A stretch of DNA of 64,000 nt from Planctomycetota bacterium (GCA_014240375.1 JAAZXB010000001.1:302110-366109), one strand, 5' to 3'; positions 49,047-60,000 are shown, counted from the stretch's first letter. A program made the numbers and translations. The notes: generated by a model not told the origin, from the letters alone.

Positions 49047-51041
49047 TCAGGACTGCAGCATCTTCTGCATCATCATCACTGGCTTGCCGCGACCGATGTA
49101 CTGGCCCACTTCGCGGAAGCCGCAGGCGTGATGGAAGTCGATGCTGCCCTGGTTGCGTGGCTGCAGGTTGACCTCGCAGACGATGGAGGTGAGACCGCGG
49201 TTCCGCGCCCACGCCTCCAGTACCGCGTACAGCGCTGCACCGATTCCGCGGCGCCGTGCGGCGGCAGCGGTGGCGATTCGATCGACGTAGGCGAAATCGT
49301 CAAAATGGCGGCGAAACCAGAGGAAGTTGGGGCTTTCGTAACTGTCGTCGGGAAGCATCGCCACCATCAATGCGACGGCAGAATCGGGGCTCCCTCCGGC
49401 GACCATCCGCACCATCGATGCGTTGCCCAGCAACGAACGGAACGACTCCTCGTCGAGTTCCCCCAGCTCGGGGACATGCTCCTGGTTGAGTTGATGCAAC
49501 GCCTCACACTGCTGCTCGAGATCGGCGATAGGTAGCACCCGGATCGGTGTCTCGGTTGTGGTCGAGGTGGCGAACAGGTCTCCCAGATGAGTCGCCAGCG
49601 AACGCAGAGCGGATCGATGATGGGAGAGGGAAGAGAACTCCGGGTGCGACCGCAACACCCGCAACCGGTCGGTCGGTGTGACCGTTCCGTCAAAGATGGC
49701 TCCCAGTTGCAACAGGTCTGCCAGTCGGGTGCCCGCGGTGAGAGTTCCCCGATAACGGATGCAGGCGAGATCGGGCTGCGCCTGGTACCCACCTCTGCTC
49801 TTCTCGATGAACCACTGCTCGGGGGTCGCACCTTCCAGCTGGATTCCTTCGTGATGGTATCGAGCCATCGTTTCGATCACCGTGTCGATGATGATCGCCA
49901 GCTGGACCCGGTCCGCGACGGTGGCTGGATCCCTGAGGAGACTGGCCAGGGAACTCCCCGCGACCACCGGCTCGACCACCCGCTCGGAGACTCCCGAGAC
50001 CCCCTCGATGAAGAGCGCCGAGCGAGGTTTGTCGTGCCAGACCGTCTGCAACACCCGATCGCCAAACCATGCCGCACGAGGCTCTCCCACGGAGTACCCC
50101 GGATGGCTCGAAGCGGCAGGGGGTCGGCGGCGGACCTGCACCTCTCCATCGACTTTGACCCGCTGGTGATGAGTACCCTTTCCCCCGCGAAGTGCACGCG
50201 AGATGTGGCGACGACGACGGCGGATCTCCGCTCGCTCTGCAGCATGCAGCGTCTCGTCATGACGATCCTCCACCACGTCGGCCCAGCCGACCCCGCTGGT
50301 TTCACGATCGGGCCCGACCGCCCAGGAGCCATCGATCCCCTTCGCTCGGGCACCGTGCGCCCACCCCTGCAAGAAGTGGCGCACATCATCTCCCGCACGA
50401 GCCGCACCCAGTGCCCTGGCGACCTGTCGCACCATCGCCACCCGCCGATGAGGAGCCACACCGAAGCCGACCTTCGCATCGTGAAGGTCGATCAACCACA
50501 GCGATGCGGTCTCTGCGTCGTATCCGCGAACCAGGATGTTGCCGGTATGAATGTCGTGAGCATCCACCCCGGCACGAACGATGCCGGCGAGCCAGTTTCC
50601 CAGCACACGCAACATCGCCACCCGCTCGACTCCATCAAACCGTTCGAGGAACTGTGGGAAGTGTTCGGTATCGAGAAGGTAATCGAAGAAGACGATGTCG
50701 TGGTCCCGATGACACGCCAGCGCCACCGGTCTCGGGACCGCAGCTCCGCCCGCTTCCGCCCGCGTCAGGTTGTGCCACTCGAGCCGCGCCCGCCCCCAAC
50801 CGAGAAAGCGACGACAGCGTGCCGCCAGATCTCGCTCCTGGTGAATCTTTGCGATGAGAGTCGGCCGTGCAGGAGAAGGAGGTATCTTCAACACCATCCT
50901 CTGCGACTGGGACTGGAGGATCTCGACGCCGGGAAACTGCAGCAGAGCCTGCTGGTCTCGTGGCACTCCATCGAGCCAGCCGATCCGACGAGGATGCGAC
51001 TCTTCATTGCTGATAAATGGTGAATCCACCGGGTCCTCCAC
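49047..51041 (-). CDS. Multidomain protein: WaaP/InaA-like kinase, degenerate second kinase-like region, C-terminal GNAT acetyltransferase
   Basis: ORF 664 aa; VDAHDIHTGNILVRG...LWLIDLHDAKV kinase motifs; second region with RYHHEGIQLEGATPEQWFIEK; C-terminal RRRGIGAALYAVLEAWARNRGLTSIVCEVNLQPRNQGSIDFHHACGF. Confidence 0.75.
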   Translation of the reverse strand: MEDPVDSPFISNEESHPRRIGWLDGVPRDQQALLQFPGVEILQSQSQRMVLKIPPSPARPTLIAKIHQERDLAARCRRFLGWGRARLEWHNLTRAEAGGAAVPRPVALACHRDHDIVFFDYLLDTEHFPQFLERFDGVERVAMLRVLGNWLAGIVRAGVDAHDIHTGNILVRGYDAETASLWLIDLHDAKVGFGVAPHRRVAMVRQVARALGAARAGDDVRHFLQGWAHGARAKGIDGSWAVGPDRETSGVGWADVVEDRHDETLHAAERAEIRRRRRHISRALRGGKGTHHQRVKVDGEVQVRRRPPAASSHPGYSVGEPRAAWFGDRVLQTVWHDKPRSALFIEGVSGVSERVVEPVVAGSSLASLLRDPATVADRVQLAIIIDTVIETMARYHHEGIQLEGATPEQWFIEKSRGGYQAQPDLACIRYRGTLTAGTRLADLLQLGAIFDGTVTPTDRLRVLRSHPEFSSLSHHRSALRSLATHLGDLFATSTTTETPIRVLPIADLEQQCEALHQLNQEHVPELGELDEESFRSLLGNASMVRMVAGGSPDSAVALMVAMLPDDSYESPNFLWFRRHFDDFAYVDRIATAAAARRRGIGAALYAVLEAWARNRGLTSIVCEVNLQPRNQGSIDFHHACGFREVGQYIGRGKPVMMMQKMLQS

Positions 51042-51261
51042 AACGATTTCCTGCGAGACCTTCGAATGGTAACCAACAGAAGCCTCTTGCCCAGCCGACT
51101 CATCGGACAGAAGTTTATCCGCTCTCTCTGTGGCTCACTTCGATCGCTTCGGATACCTTGGAACTGTCCGATACCGGGGTTGCCTCGGTGGGAAGACCTC
51201 AGCGGCCTGGTGCCTGTCACTACCGCTCACTTCACCCTTCTGAGGTAGGAAACCCCCTTCG

Positions 51262-52599
51262 ATGGCGAAGCAGTCCTTCGACCTACCACTGCTGGCAAAG
51301 CCCGCAGACGACGATCGCCGCGAGGTCGCCGTCGTGCTCAAGGCGGTGATGCCCGGCGACCCTTCCTTACACCTCGGTGGAGTCGACCCGGTCGCAGAGA
51401 TCACGGCACTGGCAGATACTGCCGGTGTGCGGGTTGCAGGGGTGGTGAAGCAGAAGCGTAACCGCCCCCATCCGGGGACCTATGTCGGCAAGGGAAAACT
51501 GGAAGAACTGTGCGAACTGGCCACCCAACTCGAAGCTCAGCTGATCATCGTCGACGATCCCATCTCCCCGGGGCAGGGGCGCAATATCGAGGAAAGTACC
51601 GAGTTGCGAGTGGTCGACCGTGCCGAGTTGATCATGGATATTTTCGCCCGCAACGCTCGCAGCCATCAGGCAATACTTCAGGTTGAACTGGCCCAGTTGC
51701 AGTACTCCCAGTCGCGCCTCACCCGCATGTGGACCCACCTGTCCCGCATGGAAGGGGGGGCCGTCGGAACCCGAGGGCCCGGTGAAACCCAGCTGGAAAC
51801 GGACCGCAGGATCGTCAGCCGCAAGATCAGTATCTTGAAGAAGCGACTGGCCAATATCGAAAAACAGGCCCAGACGCAGCACAAATTGAGGGAGGGATCG
51901 TTCCGCATCGCCCTGGTCGGTTACACCAACGCCGGAAAGTCGACGATGCTGAAACGCCTCACCGGTGCCGATGTTCTGATCGAGGATCGTCTCTTCTCGA
52001 CCCTCGACACCAGCACCCGCAACTGGGACCTCGATGTTCCCTTCGACGTACTGCTTTCCGACACCGTCGGTTTCATCCGCAAACTCCCGCACGGTCTGGT
52101 CGCCTCGTTCCATGCCACACTGATGGAAGCGAGGGAAGCGGACCTGCTGATTCACATGGTCGACGCATCGTCGCCGACCATCGAGTTCGACATGGAGTCG
52201 GTGGAGCGAACCTTGACTCGCATCGGCTGCGATGAACATCCGAGACTGGTCGTGTTCAACAAACTCGATCGAGTACGCGAAGATCAGCGGATCGACCTTC
52301 AACACCTGCTGGCAGAACAGGAAGACTCGTTCGTGGTCAGTGCCACCGAGGGCACTGGTATCGATCTGGTGGTGGAACGGGTGCTAGAGATCACTCACGA
52401 ACGCCAGGAGTCCGGCAGTTACAAGGTGCCTCACTCCCGATCAGATCTGGCGGCAAAATTGCACTCGATGGCTGCGGTCGATCAGGAGGAGTTCCTCGAC
52501 GATGGGATCCACATCAGTGCACGCTTCGATCCGGGGCAGAAGGCGCGCTGGGAATCGATGTTGAAGAAGGCGGGGCTATTCCCCGCTGCCACCGATTGA
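51262..52599 (+). CDS. hflX: GTPase HflX
   Basis: ORF 445 aa; PGTYVGKGKLEEL, GRNIEESTELRVVDRAELIMDIFARNARS, GPGETQLETDRR, VALVGYTNAGKSTMLKRLTG, DTVGFIRKLPHGLVASF. Confidence 0.97.
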   Translation: MAKQSFDLPLLAKPADDDRREVAVVLKAVMPGDPSLHLGGVDPVAEITALADTAGVRVAGVVKQKRNRPHPGTYVGKGKLEELCELATQLEAQLIIVDDPISPGQGRNIEESTELRVVDRAELIMDIFARNARSHQAILQVELAQLQYSQSRLTRMWTHLSRMEGGAVGTRGPGETQLETDRRIVSRKISILKKRLANIEKQAQTQHKLREGSFRIALVGYTNAGKSTMLKRLTGADVLIEDRLFSTLDTSTRNWDLDVPFDVLLSDTVGFIRKLPHGLVASFHATLMEAREADLLIHMVDASSPTIEFDMESVERTLTRIGCDEHPRLVVFNKLDRVREDQRIDLQHLLAEQEDSFVVSATEGTGIDLVVERVLEITHERQESGSYKVPHSRSDLAAKLHSMAAVDQEEFLDDGIHISARFDPGQKARWESMLKKAGLFPAATD

Positions 52600-53595
52600 G
52601 CCGACCTCGACCTTCTTCGCCGAGGCCACCATCTTGGCCAATCGAACCTTCATTCCCTTGAGGAATCGGTCGTGAGCTCCAAACAACTCCTCGTACAGCG
52701 CCAGGCAATCTTCAGCGATAAACGCATCTCTGGCAGCGAGAGCACCGTCGAAGGAGAGCACCAGGAATGGCCGAAAGGTACCGGATGTAGAATCCAGTTT
52801 CTCTCCGGCAACCCACATCCGGTAACAGCCCTCGATGGCAGCGGATTTCTTCTCATCACGATCGGCTGACTTGTTCTGATATGCCGAGCGATACGGCTCG
52901 AAAAAACCGAGGAACTTCGCTTCGATCCTGGTCATGGCCCATTCTTCGACCAGCTCCTCGGGAACTCCCTCGACCTTGGCTGCCGCATCCATGCGGGCCA
53001 CATCCACTCGTGACGGATCGAGCAATCCCTCGATCAAGGTCAAGCGAGCCCGGGCAATCGAGTCTTGAGGATTCTCCTGGACCTGCTTTCTCAACTGGAA
53101 CAGAACTTCCACCTGGTTCAGCCCCTGGCCGAGCGACAGCAACGAATCGGGGCGCCAGTAAGGCTCCCTACCGAAGAGCAAAAGTCCTGAATCATCGAGG
53201 AAGATGAAAGAGGGAAATCCTCTCAGGTCATATTCTCGCATCAGTTTCTGATCCGGCTTGTCTTCCAGTTGCGCCGAGATATTGAGGTACGGAACGAACT
53301 TCTTGCTCTCCTCGACCCACCAGTCCGATAGAAGGGGACCCCCCTCCATGTAATCACAAGGGCCTCAGGGCGCATAAGATCGGGTGAAGTAGGCGAGGAT
53401 CGGCAGGTTCTTCTGCTTCGAGATCGCTTTCGCCTGATCCAGTGAAGTGATCCATTCAATCTTCTGCACGAACTTCTTGGCGCGCTTCTCCTGGTACTTC
53501 TTCTCCAGTTCTTCGGTGCCCTGTGCCACTGACACGGAAGACACCAGAAGCATGCACAGGATCGCCAGCACACTCGGGGGCGAGGATTTCAGCAT
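52576..53595 (-). CDS. Secreted thioredoxin-fold protein, candidate selenoprotein with in-frame UGA (Sec77) in a UGPC motif
   Basis: Track ORFs 53365..53625 and 52576..53349 are in one frame separated by one TGA (53367-53365). Joined: signal peptide ...SLDQAKAISKQKNLPILAYFTRSYAP-U-GPCDYMEGGPLLSDWWVEESKKFVPYLNISAQ...YDLRGFPSFIFLDDSG. Thioredoxin-fold context lies on both sides of the TGA, and UGPC sits where CGPC is expected. Confidence 0.85.
53314..53367 (-). promoter_or_regulatory. Candidate bacterial SECIS element 3' of in-frame UGA
   Basis: Minus strand: TGA-GGCCC-N12-GGAGGGG-GGT-CCCCTTC-N12-GGGTC. Inner 7-bp stem (one G.U), GGU loop beginning 25 nt after UGA, plus a possible outer 5-bp stem GGCCC/GGGTC. 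Confidence 0.7.
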
Positions 53596-53763
53596 CGAGA
53601 CTCTCCTTCTGCAAACAGTGAACACGACCGACCGGATTCAGCGTATCGGTTCGATACAGGTTACATCGAGAGACGGCTCCATGCCTCTCAATATCAGGTG
53701 GTTCCCCCCTCTCATCCCGATTATCATCCTCGGTTCAAGATCCAAACGAGAAAGTAGGTCATC

Positions 53764-55569
53764 ATGATTCCATCACTGGCACTGGTCCTTTCGGCTGCAC
53801 TGATGCTGCCAGGATCCGCCGTCACCACGGTCGATGAAGCAAACACCGGGACAGACACCCGGACAAACACCACTGTTCGCCTGTTCGTGCTGGAGGGCAG
53901 TTGGACCGACCAGCCCGATGCGGGACAAGCCTTCGATATCAACAGCATCCTGATGGGAGGAGGCGGTCCAACGCGCTCCTTCCCCGATCTGATGAGTGCG
54001 CTCGCGACGGCCACCGCAGATGAGGAGATCGACGCCCTCGCTCTCGATCTCGGAGCGGGAACCGCCTTCACCATTCCTCAGGTCAGTCGTCTCTGTGCTG
54101 CCATCGAAACTGCCAGGGCTGCAGGTAAGAATTGCATCGCCTGGCTTGAAACTGGCAACAGCAGCCTGCTCACCGTCGCGTCCAGTTGCAACAGTATCAT
54201 CATGACCCGCACCGGCGGGCTCGATTTCAACTCACCAGCGATGATGCCGATCCACTTCAAGAACGCGATGGATCTGTTTGGAGTCGAGGCGAGCGTGATT
54301 CGAGTGGGCGAATTCAAGGGTGCCGTCGAGCCCTTCATGCTGCCCCAGATGAGTGATCACCTGCGCGACCATTACAGGGCGATGCTTGAATCCCTCAACC
54401 AGTACATCGTCAACCAGGTCGCCTCCGGTCGTAGTCTCGATGCCGACAAGGTTCGTGAGTTTCAAAAGTTGCGGATCTTCACCCCGGATCAAGCACTGGA
54501 AGAGGGGCTGGTCGATGCACTGGCGGACCACGGCACCGTCGAGGAGACCATCGAACTGATTCTCGACAGTACCGTCGAGTGGAAACGTGCTCGCAAGAAG
54601 CGCAGTTCTCCCTTCAACCCGATTCAGATCTTTACCGAGATGTTCAGCCCGAAGCGTCAAAAGAGCATTCCAGACGACTCCATCGTGGTGCTGCATCTAT
54701 CGGGCCAGATCGTCGATGGCGACACTGCCACTCCTGGATCGATGGTCAGTGAACCCGCTGCAAACGAGATCGATGCCCTCGCCGACAATGATTCAGTCGC
54801 CGCTGTTGTGGTGCGAGTCGACTCTCCGGGCGGTTCTGCCACCGCCAGTGAGGTGATCCGCGTAGCTCTGGAAGAACTCGCTCGTAAGAAGCCTGTCGTC
54901 TATTCGATGGGGAATCTCGCTGCCAGTGGTGGCTACTGGATCACCTGTACCGGTCGTCCCATCTATGCCACCGAGGGGACCATCACCGGTTCCATCGGAG
55001 TGTTCGGCATGAAACTCTCCTTCGGCCCGGCGCTGGAACGGATCGGTATTCACCTCGATCCGGTCGCACTGGATGATGCTGCGATGATGATGTTCCCCGA
55101 TCGCCCCTGGAACGCCGACCAGATCGATCGACTGCAGGCCACCGTCGATGATGTCTACGACGATTTCATCACCCGGGTCGCCGAGAGTCGTGAAATGGAT
55201 CCTGGCCGGGTACGCTCCATCGCCGGAGGGCGAGTTTGGTCGGGTCAGCAGGCTCTGGATCTGGGCCTCATCGATGCCATCGGAAGCCTCGACGATGCTG
55301 TCGCTCATGCGCGTCGTGAGGCGAAACTGGGTGCCGACTCGAAGGTGGTACACCGTCCAGGCCCTGCCGACCCGATGGACATCTTCAAGATGCTGGGTGG
55401 TGGCGATGAAAAAGCGATTCGCAGCCTGATCGATCTGCCGGCGCTACGCATTCTGGCGGCAGCAGGAGTCGATCTGAGTCCCTACATCGCGCGATTGTTG
55501 AGTCACTCCCCCAACAGTGGCTTCACCGTCGAGGCGAGGATGCCGGTGGATCTGAATCCACGCTTCTGA
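53764..55569 (+). CDS. sppA: Signal peptide peptidase SppA (protease IV type)
   Basis: ORF 601 aa; VVVRVDSPGGSATASEVIRVALEELARKKPVVYSMGNLAASGGYWI, GTITGSIGVFGMK, AGGRVWSGQQALDLGLID. Confidence 0.94.
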   Translation: MIPSLALVLSAALMLPGSAVTTVDEANTGTDTRTNTTVRLFVLEGSWTDQPDAGQAFDINSILMGGGGPTRSFPDLMSALATATADEEIDALALDLGAGTAFTIPQVSRLCAAIETARAAGKNCIAWLETGNSSLLTVASSCNSIIMTRTGGLDFNSPAMMPIHFKNAMDLFGVEASVIRVGEFKGAVEPFMLPQMSDHLRDHYRAMLESLNQYIVNQVASGRSLDADKVREFQKLRIFTPDQALEEGLVDALADHGTVEETIELILDSTVEWKRARKKRSSPFNPIQIFTEMFSPKRQKSIPDDSIVVLHLSGQIVDGDTATPGSMVSEPAANEIDALADNDSVAAVVVRVDSPGGSATASEVIRVALEELARKKPVVYSMGNLAASGGYWITCTGRPIYATEGTITGSIGVFGMKLSFGPALERIGIHLDPVALDDAAMMMFPDRPWNADQIDRLQATVDDVYDDFITRVAESREMDPGRVRSIAGGRVWSGQQALDLGLIDAIGSLDDAVAHARREAKLGADSKVVHRPGPADPMDIFKMLGGGDEKAIRSLIDLPALRILAAAGVDLSPYIARLLSHSPNSGFTVEARMPVDLNPRF

Positions 55570-55618
55570 AGAGAACTGGCTCTGAAGAGAAACAACGACC
55601 CGGTGGTGGAGCAGATTC

Positions 55619-57061
55619 TCAAGCGAGGATCTGCTTCACCACCTTCGCTTTCTCGACTCCAGTGAGTTTCACATCGAGCCCCTGATACTGCACTGACAGT
55701 CTCCGATGGTCGATCCCCAGCAGGTGTAACATCGTGGCGTGCAGATCTCTCACATGAACCACATCCTCGACCGCATTGTAGCCGAGATCGTCTGTTTCTC
55801 CGTGAGTCACACCACCCTTGATTCCCCCGCCTGCGAGGAACATCGAGAAGCCCTTGATGTGGTGATCTCTCCCCGGATCATCCCCGCCACCCTGTGACAT
55901 CGGAGTCCGACCAAACTCCCCCCCCCAGACGATCAGTGTGTCATCGAGCATCCCCTTGTTCTTGAGATCCTGGATCAATGCCGCAGTCGGCTGGTCGCAC
56001 AGGTTGCAGCAGGTCTTCATGTACTGCTTGAGGCCACCGTGGTGATCCCAACCGCGGTGGTAGAGGTGAATGAAACGAACTCCCCGCTGCGCAAGGCGAC
56101 GTGCCAGCAGGCAGTTACTGGCGTAACTACCATCGCCGGGTACCGCCCCGTACATCGCCAACGTCTCGGGGGATTCATCGGAGATGTCCATCAACTCGGG
56201 GACCGAGACCTGCATGCGAAATGCCAGTTCATACTGGGAGATTCGTGCTTCGACCTCCGGATCTGCCGTGTCACTGGCGCGCATCCGATCGAGATCTCTG
56301 ACCGCCTCGATCAGGTGTTGCTGACGATCACGGGTGATGCCGGCAGGATTGCTCACGAAGTGAACCGGATCCCCCTTGGAATGAAACTCCACGCCTCCCA
56401 GATTGCTCGGCAGGAATCCACTGGACCACTGCCGGGCGGCGATCGGTTGTGGATTCCTTCCACCGACACTGGTCAACACGACAAATCCTGGCAGGTTCTC
56501 ACCCACCGAACCGAGTCCGTAGTTGATCCATGAACCCATGCTGGGCCGATTCGTGATGATGGACCCGGTATTCATGAAGGTGTGTGCCGGGTCATGATTG
56601 ATCTGCTCGGTCACCATCGATTTCACGATGGCGATGTCATCGGCGACGGTACCGATGTGTGGCAGATAATCGCTGATCCACTGGCCGCTTTCGCCGTAGC
56701 GTTGGAACCCCGCTCTCGGTCCAAGACACTTCAAAGGCTTGCCCTGCAGCTGAGCGATCGGCATTCCCTTGGTGTAGGACTCCGGCATCGGCTGGCCATC
56801 GAGTTGGGCCAGTTTGGGTTTTTCATCAAAGGTTTCGAGGTGACTCGGTCCACCCGCCATGCTGAGGAAAATGACCCTCTTGGCTCGTGCCAGTGGAGCA
56901 CTCAATGATCGGTTCAAGGGGAGTCCCGCTGCTCCCGCGACATCGGTGGGCAACCACTGACTGAGTGCAGCCGCGCCGATTCCCAGCGACAGCGACCCGA
57001 GAAACTGCCTTCGATTCAACTGGTGGAGTTGCTGCAGAAACTGCGCTTGAGATTCACTCAC
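55619..57061 (-). CDS. DUF1501 domain protein
   Basis: ORF 480 aa; NRRQFLGSLSLGIGAAALSQWLP Tat-like signal, KRVIFLSMAGGPSHLETFDEKP, GGEFGRTPMSQGGGDDPGRDHHIKGFSMFLAGGGIKGG. Confidence 0.95.
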   Translation of the reverse strand: MSESQAQFLQQLHQLNRRQFLGSLSLGIGAAALSQWLPTDVAGAAGLPLNRSLSAPLARAKRVIFLSMAGGPSHLETFDEKPKLAQLDGQPMPESYTKGMPIAQLQGKPLKCLGPRAGFQRYGESGQWISDYLPHIGTVADDIAIVKSMVTEQINHDPAHTFMNTGSIITNRPSMGSWINYGLGSVGENLPGFVVLTSVGGRNPQPIAARQWSSGFLPSNLGGVEFHSKGDPVHFVSNPAGITRDRQQHLIEAVRDLDRMRASDTADPEVEARISQYELAFRMQVSVPELMDISDESPETLAMYGAVPGDGSYASNCLLARRLAQRGVRFIHLYHRGWDHHGGLKQYMKTCCNLCDQPTAALIQDLKNKGMLDDTLIVWGGEFGRTPMSQGGGDDPGRDHHIKGFSMFLAGGGIKGGVTHGETDDLGYNAVEDVVHVRDLHATMLHLLGIDHRRLSVQYQGLDVKLTGVEKAKVVKQILA

Positions 57062-60000
57062 GGGTCAACGTTTCATGCAGGTTGAGGATCGCACGAGACA
57101 CCTCACTCCAGGCCGCCAGTGTCACCGCTTCAATACCATCTTCACCGGCGTCGGACGAGTTCATTCCCTGGAACTGATCAGCCAATGCGGGTTGCTGCTC
57201 GAAGTGATTGCGGGACGATTCCAACAAGTTGTACAGGATCTCGATCTCTCCCGATTGAGCTTCTCGCGATACTGCTTGCTCGATGGCAAAGGCAATCGCT
57301 GCCTGATCGGCTTCTCCATCTTCAGCATCACCTCGAGCTGTTGTATCACCTTCAAGGAACTGTTGCCGCCAACCGATGATGCGCCGGGCAAAGGAGCGAG
57401 CCGCCTCGACGAATACCGGGTCGTTCAGCAGCACCAGCGCGGCCATCGGTGAATTCGATCGATCCCTTCGGGCGGTACAGTTCTCTCGAGTGGGTGCATC
57501 GAAGGCGAGCAACATCGGATGCAAGTATTGCCGCTGCCAGTGTAGATAAACCCCTCTGCGCCACTGTCGGGAACCGGTATCGGGTCGATATCGGCGTGGC
57601 GGAAAGTTCAGGTGACGGTAGTAGTGAGGAGGCTGCGGTGGCTTGACTGCCGGCCCTCCGAGTTGATCGACCAGCAATCCACTGATCTTGAGCGAAGCAT
57701 CGCGCACCATCTCTGCCGGCATCCGGTAGCGGGCCTGGTGAGAAAAGAGCAGATTTTCCGGATCGATCTCAACGGCACGCGCCGCGGGAATCGATGACTG
57801 TCGGTAGGTTCGAGACATTACCATCTTGCGGATCAGAGCCTTGAGATCCCAGCCAGATTCGATGAACTCGATGGCCAGGGCATCGAGCAACTCCGGGTGA
57901 GTCACCGGTCTTCCCTGTCCTCCGAAGTCCTCGACCGAGGGACAGAGTCCACCGCCGAAGAGTTGTGCCCAGACACGGTTGACCAGGACCCGTGCAGTCA
58001 GCCCAGCGACACCCCCTTGCGATTCGGGGCGCACCAGCCACCGTGCCAGATCCAGTCGCGTGGCCCGCTGCTCGGTCTCGAGACTGCCGAGGAATGCCGG
58101 CACCGCAGGTTCGACAATTTCGCCCTCCTCATCGAGCCAGTTGCCTCTCTGTTGGATCCGGACGATGCGTGGCTCAGCCAGGCTGCGGGTATAGAGCGCC
58201 AGTGGTAACGACTCCGAGAACATCGACGCCTGTTCCTTCAGGCGGGTCAGTAGACCACGAAGTTGCAACACCGTCGGGGATTGATCGCCATGAAACTGAC
58301 GGAGCAGTTGACGCTGAGCAGCGGTTCGCTGCGCCGGTGCGATGCTCAACACCTCGATCACCGGAGCCGGAGCGGCGGTCCCCTTCTCGCTGCCGCACAG
58401 ATCCCAGTAAACGGTACCGCCGTACTGCGTGAAGGCGACTCCGCTGACCACCGAACCTGGCTTCAGGCCAAGCGACTCGAAGGGCACCTCGATCCGCACC
58501 CATTCCCCCACAGCGGGTAACGGGCCGATTCGCTGATAGGCGGCATCGCTGGTCGTTTTGCGACCGTAGACGATGTCATCGGAGCCCCATACCGCACGGT
58601 GTTCCCAGTCTCCATCGATGTTGCACTGCAGCATCAATGCGGTCGGTGGCGATGCCGATAACTGATAGACCCAGGCAAACAGAAGGTCTCCCTCGCCGAC
58701 GATGATCTTCTTATCGGTGGTCCCGACGGTGTAATGCTGGACCAATCCGTCACTACTCTGCTTGCGATAAAGTTTGCCGCTGTGCGCGGCAACTCCATCT
58801 TCCTCGACGAAATTCCACCGGCCACTGGATTTGCCGCCGGTGTCTTTCACATCATCGACCCACAGGTACTGATGCTTCTCTCCCGACTCGATCTGGCCGA
58901 TCAGCTGCTGCTCCCACTGCTGCTGCTCTGCAGGGAGTCCCTCGATCGCCTCCTGGACCTCCCGCTCGGCCTGTTCGATGCGTTGCTGCAGCTGTCTCTG
59001 CTGCTGACGACTTTCATCGGTCATCACTCGCATCTCTGGTTTTCTTCGAGTGGGTGTGGTGTTCAACCCTCCGTATGGATTTCTCAGATGCTCCTCATCG
59101 TCGATGTCTGCGAAGAAGGCTCCGAAGGAGTAATAATCCCTGGTGGTGTAGGGGTCATACTTGTGATCGTGGCACTGCGCACAACCGAGAGTTCCTCCCA
59201 TCCACGTCTCCGACAGATTGCGAATCCGATCCGCCATGTAAATCGAACGGTATTCCTTGAGCTGCAGCCCTCCCTCGTGAGTGGTCTGGAGCAGACGGTT
59301 GTAGCCGGTGGCCAGCAGTTGATCCTGATCGGGTTGGTCGAGTAGATCACCAGCGATCTGTTCGATGGTGAACTGGTCAAACGGCAGGTTCGAGTTGAAG
59401 GCTCCGATGACCCAGTCGCGATAGATCCAGCTGTGATGCTCCTGATCTCCGTGGTAACCGACGGTGTCGGCATAACGCACCAGATCGAGCCAGAAAGTTG
59501 CGAACCGTTCCCCAAAATGTCGACTCGCCAGCAAGCGATCGACTTCCTCCAGATAGGCATCGTCTCGCTGATTGGAGATGAACCGATCCACATCTTCGGC
59601 TGCCGGAGGCAAACCCGACAGATCCAGATGAAGGCGACGAATCAGCGTGTTGGGATCGGCGTCCACTGCCGGCACCAGGCCCGATGGGCCCCATCGATTC
59701 AGGATGTAGTGGTCGATGGTCGAGGTCGGCCACTGCTCCTGGGAATCGGGAACCGCTGTCGGCAAAGGGGCGATGTAGGCCCAGTGCGGGGCGAAATTGG
59801 CGCCCTCATCGATCCATTTCCCGAGGATCTCGACCTGCTCGGAACTCAGTTCATCGTGTTCCTTGCTCGGCGGCATCGGATCTTCCGACGAGGTGATGCG
59901 AAGCCACAGTTCACTCTCCTGACGATTCCCGGCAACGATCGCCCGGTATCCCGATTCAAGGGTGCCGGTCGCCGAGACTTCATCGAGCAGACTCAATCCT

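Noticed and set aside
49587-51023. Plus-strand ORF of 478 aa
   Set aside because: Antisense to the kinase/GNAT fusion; composition typical of a shadow ORF.
52576-53625. Pseudogene or nonsense mutation explanation for the split thioredoxin gene
   Set aside because: Both halves stay in one frame with intact composition, the TGA is exactly at the catalytic Cys, and a SECIS-like hairpin follows. Simple decay would not be expected to produce this combination, though sequencing error cannot be excluded from this window alone.
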